Source: Muricea muricata
Lineage: Eukaryota; Cnidaria; Anthozoa; Malacalcyonacea; Plexauridae
Length of the DNA stretch: 64,000 nt
Assembly: GCA_963855995.1 (NCBI GenBank)
Contig: OY979731.1
Span: 1-64,000 of the forward strand
Reading direction: 5' to 3'
Part shown: one piece after another, positions 11,598-23,976 of the stretch
Layout: each line of letters begins with the position of its first letter
Numbering within the stretch: the first letter of the stretch is position 1
Notes under the pieces: generated by a model
The model's database searches: none
Told to the model about the DNA's origin: nothing
Seen by the model: only the letters and a program-made list of their open reading frames with translations
Program-made: the position numbers and the translations under genes

Positions 11598-13687
11598 CAA
11601 ACACGGTTTGTTGATTGTTGTGCTGTGTCGTAGTGGTCAAGGTAAATGTCTTCCATGCCGCAGTTTGGGGTTCGAATCTCGGCGACGTCTATTTTATACT
11701 TTTGAGTCAAAGTTTTTTTTACTGAGTTTTTTTCTTTATAATTAAGGTCAGGGTTAGTGTTAGGGTTATTTTTGGGGTTGATTGACAATAATATTAATGC
11801 AAAAAAATTTTTTTAAGCACCTCTAGACTCTTAAATTCAGGTATTGCAAAAAGCGTGACGCGATGGTACGTCACGTTTCCGCGGTGTTAATGCACCACAA
11901 TCTTTGCAAGCAGCAGAGGCTAACGTACATATATACAAACGGTGATTCTATACTATCGATGGTCGAATTCGAATCTAGAATTCCAGGGTTTTAGCACTCA
12001 TGGTCTGGGGGCTGCTTCTACCCTCCCCTAACAGTTCGAATTCGGGCCAAGGATGGTGGGTATTAGGCGAAGGCAGTCAATTGGATGTTAATGTTGGCGA
12101 CAACAACGTCCAATTCCGCCAGGGCGCCAAATGTCCAAAGCCATCTTTTATAACAATACTCTGTCCATTTCACCATGGTTATGCTCTCTTTTTTAAGCGA
12201 CAATGTTAAATACCGTTTTTAAACACGGTTTGTTGATTGTTGTGCTGTGTCGTAGTGGTCAAGGTAAATGTCTTCCATGCCGCAGTTTGGGGTTCGAATC
12301 CCGGCGACGTCTATTTTATACTTTTGAGTCAAAGTTTTTTTTTTTGAGTTTTTTTCTTTATAATTAAGGTCAGGGTTAGTGTTAGGGTTATTTTTGGGGT
12401 TGATTGACAATAATATTCATACAAAAAAATTTTTTTAAGCACCTCTAGACTCTTAAATTCAGGTATTGCAAAAAGCGTGACGCGATGGTACGTCACGTTT
12501 CCGCGGTGTTAATGCACAACAATCTTTGCAAGCAGCAGGGGCTAACGTACATATATACAAACGGTGATTCTATACTATCGATGGTCGAATTCGATTCTGG
12601 AATTCCAGATTTTTAGCACTTATGGTCGGGGGGCCGCTTCTACCCTCCCCTAACAGTTTGAATTCGGCCCAGGGATGGTGGATACAAGGCGAAGGCAGTC
12701 AATTGGGTGTTAATGTTGGCGATAACAACGTCCAATTCCGCCAGGGCGCCAAATGTCCAAAGCCATCTTTTATAACAATACTTGGTCCTTTTCACCATGG
12801 TTATGCTCTCTTTTTTAAGCGACAATGTTAAATACCGTTTTTAAACGCGGTTTGTTGATTGTTGTGCTGTGTCGTAGTGGTCAAGGTAAATGTCTTCCAT
12901 GCCGCAGTTTGGGGTTCGAATCCCGGCGACGTCTATTTTATACTTTTGAGTCAAAGTTTTTTTTTTTGAGTTTTTTTCTTTATAATTAAGGTCAGGGTTA
13001 GTGTTAGGGTTATTTTTGGGGTTGATTGACAATAATATTAATGCAAAAAAATTTTTTTAAGCACCTCTAGACTCTTAAATTCAGGTATTCCAAAAAGCGT
13101 GACGCGATGGTACGTCACGTTTCCGCGGTATTAATGCACCACAATCTTTGCAAGCAGCAGAGGCTAACGTACATATATACAAACGGTGATTCTATACTAT
13201 CGATGGTCGAATTCGAATCTGGAATTCCAGGGTTTTAGCACTTATGGTCTGGGGGCCGCTTCTACCCTCCCCTAACAGTTCGAATTCGGGCCAGGGATGG
13301 TGGACACAAGGCGAAGGCAGTCAATTGGGTGTTAATGTTGGCGACAACAACGTCAAATTCCGCCAGGGCGCCAAATGTCCAAAGCCATCTTTTATAACAA
13401 TACTTGGTCCATTTCACCATGGTTATGCTCTCTTTTTTAAGCGACAATGTTAAATACCGTTTTCAAACACGGTTTGTTGATTGTTGTGCTGTGTCGTAGT
13501 GGTCGAGGTGTATGTCTTCCATGCCGCAGTTTGGGGTTCGAATCCCGGCGACGTCTATTTTATACTTTTGAGTCAAAGTTGTTTTTTTTTTAGTTTTTTT
13601 CTTTATAATTAAGGTCAGGGTTAGTGTTAGGGTTATTTTTGGGGTTGATTGACAATAATATTAATGCAAAAAAAATTTTTTTAAGCA

Positions 13688-14149
13688 CCCAAAGATGTCC
13701 AAAGCCATCTTTTATAACAATAATTGGTCCATTTCACCATGGTTATGCTCTCTTTTTTAAGCGACAATGTTAAATACCGTTTTCAAACACGGTTTGTTGA
13801 TTGTTGTGCTGTGTCGTAGTGGTCGAGGTGAATGTCTTCCATGCCGCAGTTTGGGGTTCGAATCCCGGCGACGTCTATTTTATACTTTTGAGTCAAAAGT
13901 GTTTTTTTTTGAGTTTTTTTCTTTATAATTAAGGTCAGGGTTAGTGTTAGGGTTATTTTTGGGGTTGATTGACAATAATATTACTGCAAAAAAAATTTTT
14001 TTAAGCACCTCTAGACTCTTAAATTCAGGTATTGCAAAAAGCGTGACGCGATGGTACGTCACGTTTCCGCGGTGTTAATGCACCACAATCGGTGATTCTA
14101 TACTATCGATGGTCGAATTCGAATCTGGAATTCCAGGGTTTTAGCACTT
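13688..14149 (+). repeat. Truncated monomer with two deletions
   Basis: At about 13688-13695 the sequence jumps from AAGCACC, downstream of the A/T tract, directly to the ATGTCCAAAGCC segment. This removes roughly 300 bp including the CRE-like repeat, the palindromes, the unit start and the quasi-palindrome. A second deletion of 38 bp falls between 14090 and 14091 (CACAATC joined to GGTGATTC). A tRNA-like module and telomere-like tract survive. Start-to-start distance across it is 906 bp (13244 to 14150). Confidence 0.88.
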
Positions 14150-17138
14150 ATGGTCTGGGGGCCGCTTTTACCCTCCCCTAACAGTTCGAACTCGGGCCAG
14201 GGATGGTGGATACAAGGCGAAGGCAGTCAATTGGATGTTAATGTTGGCGACAACAACGTCCAATCCCGCCAGGGCGCCAAATGTCCAAAGCCATCTTTTA
14301 TAACAATACTCTGTCCATTTCACCATGGTTATGCTCTCTTTTTAAGCGACAATGTTAAATACCGTTTTCAAACACGGTTTGTTGATTGTTGTGCTGTGTC
14401 GTAGTGGTCAAGGTAAATGTCTTCCATGCCGCAGTTTGGGGTTCGAATCCCGGCGACGTCTATTTTATACTTTTGAGTCAAAGTTTTTTTTTTGGAGTTT
14501 TTTTCTTTATAATTAAGGTCAGGGTTAGTGTTAGGGTTATTTTTGGGGTTGATTGACAATAATATTAATGCAAAAAAATTTTTTTAAGCACCTCTAGACT
14601 CTTAAATTCAGGTATTGCAAAAAGCGTGACGCGATGGTACGTCACGTTTCCGCGGTGTTAATGCACCACAATCTTTGCAAGCAGCAGAGGCTAACGTACA
14701 TATATACAAACGGTGATTCTATACTATCGATGGTCGAATTCGAATCTGGAATTCCAGGGTTTTAGCACTTATGGTCTGGGGGCCGCTTCCAGCCTCCCCT
14801 AACAGTTCGAATTCGGGCCAGGGATGGTGGGTATTAGGCGAAGGCAGTCAATTGGATGTTAATGTTGGCGACAACAACGTCCAATTCCGCCAGGGCGCCA
14901 AATGTCCAAAGCCATCTTTTATAACAATACTCTGTCCATTTCACCATGGTTATGCTCTCTTTTTTAAGCGACAATGTTAAATGCCGTTTTTAAACACGGT
15001 TTGTTGATTGTTGTGCTGTGTCGTAGTGGTCAAGGTAAATGTCTTCCATGCCGCAGTTTGGGGTTCGAATCCCGGCGACGTCTATTATATACTTTTGAGT
15101 CAAAGTTTTTTTTTTTGAGTTTTTTTCTTTATAATTAAGGTCAGGGTTAGTGTTAGGGTTATTTTGGGGGTTGATTGACAATAATATTAATGCAAAAAAA
15201 TTTTTTTAAGCACCTCTAGACTCTTAAATTAAGGTATTGCAAAAAGCGTGACGCGATGGTACGTCACGTTTCCGCGGTGTTAATGCACCACAATCTTTGC
15301 AAGCAGCAGAGGCTAACGTACATATATACAAACGGTGATTCTATACTATCGATGGTCGAATTCGATTCTGGAATTCCAGGGTTTTAGCACTTATGGTCTG
15401 GGGGCCGCTTCTACCCTCCCCTAACAGTTCGAATTCGGGCCAGGGATGGTGGATACAAGGCGAAGGCAGTCAATTGGGTGTTAATGTTGGCGACAACAAC
15501 GTCCAATTCCGCCAGGGCGCCAAATGTCCAAAGCCATCTTTTATAACAATACTCTTTCCATTTCACTATGGTTATGCTCTCTTTTTTAAGCGACAATGTT
15601 AAATACCGTTTTTAAACACGGTTTGTTGATGGTTGTGCTGTGTCGTAGTGGTCAAGGTAAATGTCTTCCATGCCGCAGTTTGGGGTTCGAGTCCCGGCGA
15701 CGTCTATTTTATACTTTTGAGTCATAGTTTTTTTTTTTGAGTTTTTTTCTTTATAATTAAGGTCAGGGTTAGTGTTAGGGTTATTTTTGGGGTTGATTGA
15801 CAATAATATTAATGCAAAAAAATTTTTTTAAGCACCTCTAGACTCTTAAATTCAGGTATTGCAAAAAGCGTGACGCGATGGTACGTCACGTTTCCGCGGT
15901 GTTAATGCACCACAATCTTTGCAAGCAGCAGAGGCTAACGTACATATATACAAACGGTGATTCTATACTATCGATGGTCGAATTCGAACCTGGAATTTTA
16001 GGGTTTTAGCACTCATGGTCTGGGGGCCGCTTCTACCCTCCCCTAACAGTCCGAATTCGGGCCAGGGATGGTGGATACAAGGCGAAGGCAGTCAATTGGA
16101 TGTTAATGTTGGCGACAACAACGTCCAATTCCGCCAGGGCGCCAAATGTCCAAAGCCATCTTTTATAGCAATACTCTGTCCATTTCACCATGGTTATGCT
16201 CTCTTTTTTAAGCGACAATGTTAAATACCGTTTTTAAACACGGTTTGTTGATTGTTGTGCTGTGTCGTAGTGGTCAAGGTAAATGTCTTCCATGCCGCAG
16301 TTTGGGGTTCGAATCCCGGCGACGTCTATTTTATACTTTTAAGTCAAAGTTTTTTTTTTGAGTTTTTTTCTTTATAATTAAGGTCAGGGTTAGTGTTAGG
16401 GTTATTTTTGGGGTTGATTGACAATAATATTAATGCAAAAAAATTTTTTTAAGCACCTCTAGACTCTTAAATTCAGGTATTGCAAAAAGCGTGACGCGAT
16501 GGTACGTAACGTTTCCGCGGTGTTAATGCACCACAATCTTTGCAAGCAGCAGAGGCTAACGTACATATATACAAACGGTGATTCTATACTATCGATGGTC
16601 GAATTCGAATCTGGAATTCCAGGGTTTTAGCACTTATGGTCTGGGGGCCGCTTCTACCCTCCCCTAACAGTTCGAATTCGGGCCAGGGATGGTGGATACA
16701 AGGCGAAGGCGGTCAATTGGATGTTAATGTTGGCGACAACAACGTCCAATTCCGCCAGGGCGCCAAATGTCCAAAGCCATCTTTTATAGCAATACTTGGT
16801 CAATTTCACCATGGTTATGCTCTCTTTTTAAGCGACAATGTTAAATACCGTTTTCAAACACGGTTTGGTGATTGTTGTGCTGTGTCGTAGTGATCAAGGT
16901 AAATGTCTTCCATGCCGCAGTTTGGGGTTCGAATCCCGGCGACGTCTATTTTATACTTTTGAGTCAAAGTTTTTTTTTTTGAGTTTTTTTCTTTATAATT
17001 AAGGTCAGGGTTAGTGTTAGGGTTATTTTTGGGGTTGATTGACAATAATATTATTGCAAAAAAATTTTTTTAAGCACCTCTAGACTCTTAAATTCAGGTA
17101 TTGCAAAAAGCGTGACGCGATGGTACGTCACGTTTCCG
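14150..17138 (+). repeat. Short-form monomers, mixed subtypes
   Basis: Five units. The 14150 unit carries TCGAACTCGG and CTTTTACCC, also found in the 18505 and 25343 units, and may be related to their source. Nothing but satellite is visible. Confidence 0.8.
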
Positions 17139-20100
17139 CGGTGTTAATGCACCACAATCTTTGCAAGCAGCAGAGGCTAACGTACATATATACAAACGGT
17201 GATTCTATACTATCGATGGTCGAATTCGATTCTGGAATTCCAGGGTTTTAGCACTCATGGTCTGGGGGCCGCTTCTACCCTCCCCTAACAGTTTGAATTC
17301 GGGCCAGGGATGGTGGATACAAGGCGAAGGCAGTCAATTGGGTGTTAATGTTGGCGACAACAACGTCCAATTCCGCCAGGGCGCCAAATGTCCAAAGCCA
17401 TCTTTTATAACAATACTTGGTCCATTTCACCATGGTTATGCTCTCTTTTTTAGGCGACAATGTTAAATACCGTTTTCAAACACGGTTTGTTGATTGTTGT
17501 GCTGTGTCGTAGTGGTCGAGGTGAATGTCTTCCATGCCGCAGTTTGGGGTTCGAATCCCGGCGACGTCTATTTTATACTTTTGAGTCAAAAGTGGTTTTT
17601 TTTGAGTTTTTTTCTTTATAATTAAGGTCAGGGTTAGTGTTAGGGTTATTTTTGGGGTTGATTGACAATAATATTACTGCAAAAAAAATTTTTTTAAGCA
17701 CCTCTAGACTCTTAAATTCAGGTATTGCAAAAAGCGTGACGCCATGGTACGTCACGTTTCCGCGGTGTTAATGCACCACAATCTTTGCAAGCAGCAGAGG
17801 CTAACGTACATATATACAAACGGTGATTCTATACTATCGATGGTCGAATTCGATTCTGGAATTCCAGGGTTTTAGCACTCATGGTCTGGGGGCCGCTTCT
17901 ACCCTCCCCTAACAGTTTGAATTCGGGCCAGGGATGGTGGATACAAGGCGAAGGCAGTCAATTGGGTGTTAATGTTGGCGACAACAACGTCCAATTCCGC
18001 CAGGGCGCCAAATGTCTAAAGCCATCTTTTATAACAATACTTGGTCCATTTCACCATGGTTATGCTCTCTTTTTTAGGCGACAATGTTAAATACCGTTTT
18101 CAAACACGGTTTGTTGATTGTTGTGCTGTGTCGTAGTGGTCGAGGTGAATGTCTTCCATGCCGCAGTTTGGGGTTCGAATCCCGGCGACGTCTATTTTAT
18201 ACTTTTGAGTCAAAAGTGGTTTTTTTTGAGTTTTTTTCTTTATAATTAAGGTCAGGGTTAGTGTTAGGGTTATTTTTGGGGTTGATTGACAATAATATTA
18301 CTGCAAAAAAAATTTTTTTAAGCACCTCTAGACTCTTAAATTCAGGTATTGCAAAAAGCGTGACGCCATGGTACGTCACGTTTCCGCGGTGTTAATGCAC
18401 CACAATCTTTGCAAGCAGCAGAGGCTAACGTACATATATACAAACGGTGATTCTATACTATCGATGGTCGAATTCGAATCTGGAATTTCAGGGTTTTAGC
18501 ACTTATGGTCTGGGGGCCGCTTTTACCCTCCCCTAACAGTTCGAACTCGGGCCAGGGATGGTGGATACAAGGCGAAGGCAGTCAATTGGATGTTAATGAA
18601 TTGGACAACAACGTCCAATTCAGCCAGGGCGCCAAATGTCCAAAGCCATCTTTTATAACAATACTCTGTCCATTTCACCATGGTTATGCTCTCTTTTTAA
18701 GCGACAATGTTAAATACCGTTTTCAAACACGGTTTGTTGATTGTTGTGCTGTGTCGTAGTGGTCAAGGTAAATGTCTTCCATGCCGCAGTTTGGGGTTCG
18801 AATCCCATCGACGTCTATTTTATACTTTTGAGTCAAAGTTGTTTTTTTTTTAGTTTTTTTCTTTATAATTAAGGTCAGGGTTAGTGTTAGGGTTATTTTT
18901 GGGGTTGATTGACAATAATATTAATGCAAAAAAATTTTTTTAAGCTTCTCTAGACTCTTAAATTCAGGTATTGCAAAAAGCGTGACGCGATGGTACGTCA
19001 CGTTTCCGCGGTGTTAATGCACCACAATCTTTGCAAGCAGCAGAGGCTAACGTACATATATACAAACGGTGATTCTATACTATCGATGGTCGAATTCGAA
19101 TCTGGAATTCCAGGGTTTTAGCACTTATGGTCTGGGGGCCGCTTCTACCCTCCCCTAACAGTTCGAATTCGGGCCAGGGATGGTGGGTATTAGGCGAAGG
19201 CAGTCAATTGGATGTTAATGTTGGCGACAACAACGTCCAATTCCGCCAGGGCGCCAAATGTCCAAAGCCATCTTTTATAACAATACTCTGTCCATTTCAC
19301 CATGGTTATGCTCTCTTTTTTAAGCGACAATGTTAAATACCGTTTTCAAACACGGTTTGTTGATTGTTGTGCTGTGTCGTAGTGGTCAAGGTAAATGTCT
19401 TCCATGCCGCAGTTTGGGGTTCGAATCCCGGCGACGTCTATTATATGCTTTTGAGTCAAAGTTTTTTTTTTTGAGTTTTTTTCTTTATAATTAAGGTCAG
19501 GGTTAGTGTTAGGGTTATTTTGGGGGTTGATTGACAATAATATTAATGCAAAAAAATTTTTTTAAGCACCTCTAGACTCTTAAATTAAGGTATTGCAAAA
19601 AGCGTGACGCGATGGTACGTCACGTTTCCGCGGTGTTAATGCACCACAATCTTTGCAAGCAGCAGAGGCTAACGTACATATATACAAACGGTGATTCTAT
19701 ACTATCGATGGTCGAATTCGATTCTGGAATTCCAGGGTTTTAGCACTTATGGTCTGGGGGCCGCTTCTACCCTCCCCTAACAGTTCGAATTCGGGCCAGG
19801 GATGGTGGATACAAGGCGAAGGCAGTCAATTGGGTGTTAATGTTGGCGACAACAACGTCCAATTCCGCCAGGGCGCCAAATGTCCAAAGCCATCTTTTAT
19901 AACAATACTCTGTCCATTTCACCATGGTTATGCTCTCTTTTTTAAGCGACAATGTTAAATACCGTTTTTAAACACGGTTTGTTGATTGTTGTGCTGTGTC
20001 GTAGTGGTCAAGGTAAATGTCTTCCATGCCGCAGTTTGGGGTTCGAATCCCGGCGACGTCTATTTTATACATTTAAGTCAAAGTTTTTTTTTTGAGTTTT

Positions 20101-21829
20101 TTTCTTTATAATTAAGGTCAGGGTTAGTGTTAGGGTTATTTTTGGGGTTGATTGACAATAATATTAATGCAAAAAAATTTTTTTAAGCACCTCTAGACTC
20201 TTAAATTCAGGTATTGCAAAAAGCGTGACGCGATGGTACGTCACGTTTCCGCGGTGTTAATGCACCACAATCTTTGCAAGCAGCAGAGGCTAACGTACAT
20301 ATATACAAACGGTGATTCTATACTATCGATGGTCGAATTCGAATCTGGAATTCCAGGGTTTTAGCACTCATGGTCTGGGGGCCGCTTCTACCCTCCCCTG
20401 ACAGTTCGAATTCGGGCCAGGGATGGTGGATACAAGGCGAAGGCAGTCAATTGGATGTTAATGTTGGCGACAACAACGTCCAATTCCGCCAGGGCGCCAA
20501 ATGTCCAAAGCCATCTTTTATAGCAATACTTGGTCAATTTCACCATGGTTATGCTCTCTTTTTAAGCGACAATGTTAAATACCGTTTTCAAACACGGTTT
20601 GGTGATTGTTGTGCTGTGTCGTAGTGGTCAAGGTACATGTCTTCCATGCCGCAGTTTGGGGTTCGAATCCTGGCGACGTCTATTTTATACTTTTGAGTCA
20701 AAGTTTTTTTTTTTGAGTTTTTTTCTTTATAATTAAGGTCAGGGTTAGTGTTAGGGTTATTTTTATGGTTGATTGACAATAATATTAATGCAAAAAAATT
20801 TTTTTAAGCACCTCTAGACTCTTAAATTCAGGTATTGCAAAAAGCGTGACGCGATGGTACGTCACGTTTCCGCGGTGTTAATGCACCACAATCTTTGCAA
20901 GCAGCAGAGGCTAACGTACATATATACAAACGGTGATTCTATACTATCGATGGTCGAATTCGAATCTGGAATTCCAGGGCTTTAGCACTTATGGTCTGGG
21001 GGCCGCTTCCACCCTCCCCTAACAGTCCGAATTCGGGCCAGGGATGGTGGATACAAGGCGAAGGCAGTCAATTGGATGTTAATGTTGGCGACAACAACGT
21101 CCAATTCCGCCAGGGCGCCAAATGTCCAAAGCCATCTTTTATAGCAATACTTGGTCAATTTCACCATGGTTATGCTCTCTTTTTAAGCGACAATGTTAAA
21201 TACCGTTTTTAAACACGGTTTGGTGATTGTTGTGCTGTGTTCTAGTGGTCAAGGTAAATGTCTTCCATGCCGCAGTTTGGGGTTCGAATCCCGGCGACGT
21301 CTATTTTATACTTTTGAGTCAAAGTTTTTTTTTTGAGTTTTTTTCTTTATAATTAAGGTCAGGGTTAGTGTTAGGGTTATTTTTGGGGTTGATTGACAAT
21401 AATATTAATGCAAAAAAATTTTTTTAAGCACCTCTAGACTCTTAAATTCAGGTATTGCAAAAAGCGTGACGCGATGGTACGTAACGTTTCCGCGGTGTTA
21501 ATGCACCACAATCTTTGCAAGCAGCAGAGGCTAACGTACATATATACAAACGGTGATTCTATACTATCGATGGTCGAATTCGAATCTGGAATTCCAGGGT
21601 TTTAGCACTCATGGTCTGGGGGCCGCTCCTACCCTCCCCTAACAGTTCGAATTCGGGCCAGGGATGGTGGACACAAGGCGAAGGCAGTCAATTGGATGTT
21701 AATGTTGGCGACAACAACGTCCAATTCCGCCAGGGCGCCAAATGTCCAAAGCCATCTTTTATAGCAATACTTGGTCAATTTCACCATGGTTATGCTCTCT
21801 TTTTAAGCGACAATGTTAAATACCGTTTT
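17139..21829 (+). repeat. Segmental duplication A, copy 1 (4.69 kb)
   Basis: This block matches 23977-28667 at a fixed offset of 6838 bp, equal to 11 monomers. I found four substitutions between them: 18017 T/C, 20071 A/T, 20400 G/A and 21052 T/C. Flanking bases differ at 17138 (G against A) and 21830 (C against T). Inside, units at 17257 and 17881 are themselves near-identical neighbours. Confidence 0.88.
18597..18622. other. Perfect 10-bp inverted repeat from clustered change in quasi-palindrome
   Basis: TGAATTGGAC and GTCCAATTCA flank AACAAC. In the consensus the left arm is TGTTGGCGAC and the right arm ends TTCC. The six-base cluster TTGGCG to AATTGG copies the complement of the right arm, and the C-to-A change at 18622 matches the left arm. 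This is the signature of a template switch or hairpin-templated correction. Confidence 0.85.
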
Positions 21830-23976
21830 CAAACACGGTTTGGTGATTGTTGTGCTGTGTCGTAGTGGTCAAGGTAAATGTCTTCCATGCCGCAGTTTGG
21901 GGTTCGAATCCCGGCGACGTCTATTTTATACTTTTGAGTCAAAGTTTTTTTTTTTGAGTTTTTTTCTTTATAATTAAGGTCAGGGTTAGTGTTAGGGTTA
22001 TTTTTGGGGTTGATTGACAATAATATTAATGCAAAAAAAATTTTTTTAAGCACCTCTAGACTCTTAAATTCAGGTATTGCAAAAAGCGTGACGCGATGGT
22101 ACGTCACGTTTCCACGGTGTTAATGCACCACAATCTTTGCAAGCAGCAGAGGCTAACGTACATATATACAAACGGTGATTCTATACTATCGATGGTCGAA
22201 TTCGATTCTGGAATTCCAGGGTTTTAGCACTCATGGTCTGGGGGCCGCTTCTACCCTCCCCTAACAGTTTGAATTCGGGCCAGGGATGGTGGACACAAGG
22301 CGAAGGCAGTCAATTGGGTGTTAATGTTGGCGACAACAACGTCCAATTCCGCCAGGGCGCCAAATGTCCAAAGCCATCTTTTATAGCAATACTTGGTCAA
22401 TTTCACCATGGTTATGCTCTCTTTTTAAGCGACAATGTTAAATACCGTTTTTAAACACGGTTTGGTGATTGTTGTGCTGTGTTCTAGTGGTCAAGGTAAA
22501 TGTCTTCCATGCCGCAGTTTGGGGTTCGAATCCCGGCGACGTCTATTTTATACTTTTGAGTCAAAGTTTTTTTTTTGAGTTTTTTTCTTTATAATTAAGG
22601 TCAGGGTTAGTGTTAGGGTTATTTTTGGGGTTGATTGACAATAATATTAATGCAAAAAAAATTTTTTTAAGCACCTCTAGACTCTTAAATTCAGGTATTG
22701 CAAAAAGCGTGACGCGATGGTACGTCACGTTTCCACGGTGTTAATGCACCACAATCTTTGCAAGCAGCAGAGGCTAACGTACATATATACAAACGGTGAT
22801 TCTATACTATCGATGGTCGAATTCGATTCTGGAATTCCAGGGTTTTAGCACTCATGGTCTGGGGGCCGCTTCTACCCTCCCCTAACAGTTTGAATTCGGG
22901 CCAGGGATGGTGGATACAAGGCGAAGGCAGTCAATTGGGTGTTAATGTTGGCGACAACAACGTCCAATTCCGCAAGGGCGCCAAATGTCCAAAGCCATCT
23001 TTTATAGCAATACTTGGTCAATTTCACCATGGTTATGCTCTCTTTTTAAGCGACAATGTTAAATACCGTTTTTAAACACGGTTTGGTGATTGTTGTGCTG
23101 TGTTCTAGTGGTCAAGGTAAATGTCTTCCATGCCGCAGTTTGGGGTTCGAATCCCGGCGACGTCTATTTTATACTTTTGAGTCAAAGTTTTTTTTTTGAG
23201 TTTTTTTCTTTATAATTAAGGTCAGGGTTAGTGTTAGGGTTATTTTTGGGGTTGATTGACAATAATATTAATGCAAAAAAATTTTTTTAAGCACCTCTAG
23301 ACTCTTAAATTCAGGTATTGCAAAAAGCGTGACGCGATGGTACGTAACGTTTCCGCGGTGTTAATGCACCACAATCTTTGCAAGCAGCAGAGGCTAACGT
23401 ACATATATACAAACGGTGATTCTATACTATCGATGGTCGAATTCGAATCTGGAATTCCAGGGTTTTAGCACTCATGGTCTGGGGGCCGCTCCTACCCTCC
23501 CCTAACAGTTCGAATTCGGGCCAGGGATGGTGGACACAAGGCGAAGGCAGTCAATTGGATGTTAATGTTGGCGACAACAACGTCCAATTCCGCCAGGGCG
23601 CCAAATGTCCAAAGCCATCTTTTATAGCAATACTTGGTCAATTTCACCATGGTTATGCTCTCTTTTTAAGCGACAATGTTAAATACCGTTTTCAAACACG
23701 GTTTGGTGATTGTTGTGCTGTGTCGTAGTGGTCAAGGTAAATGTCTTCCATGCCGCAGTTTGGGGTTCGAATCCCGGCGACGTCTATTTTATACTTTTGA
23801 GTCAAAGTTTTTTTTTTGAGTTTTTTTCTTTATAATTAAGGTCAGGGTTAGTGTTAGGGTTATTTTTGGGGTTGATTGACAATAATATTAATGCAAAAAA
23901 AATTTTTTTAAGCACCTCTAGACTCTTAAATTCAGGTATTGCAAAAAGCGTGACGCGATGGTACGTCACGTTTCCA

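Larger units (their letters stand above)
8409..13687 (+). repeat. Mixed short-form monomers plus one long form
   Basis: Units here belong to several subtypes with no long higher-order pattern that I can see. Notable copies: 10059 (one base lost in GATGTGGATA, and CCATGAATATGC for CCATGGTTATGC), 11302 (long form), 11684 region (GAATCTCGG T-arm variant) and 12622 (GGTCGGGGGG start). Apart from the satellite I see nothing in it. Confidence 0.8.
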
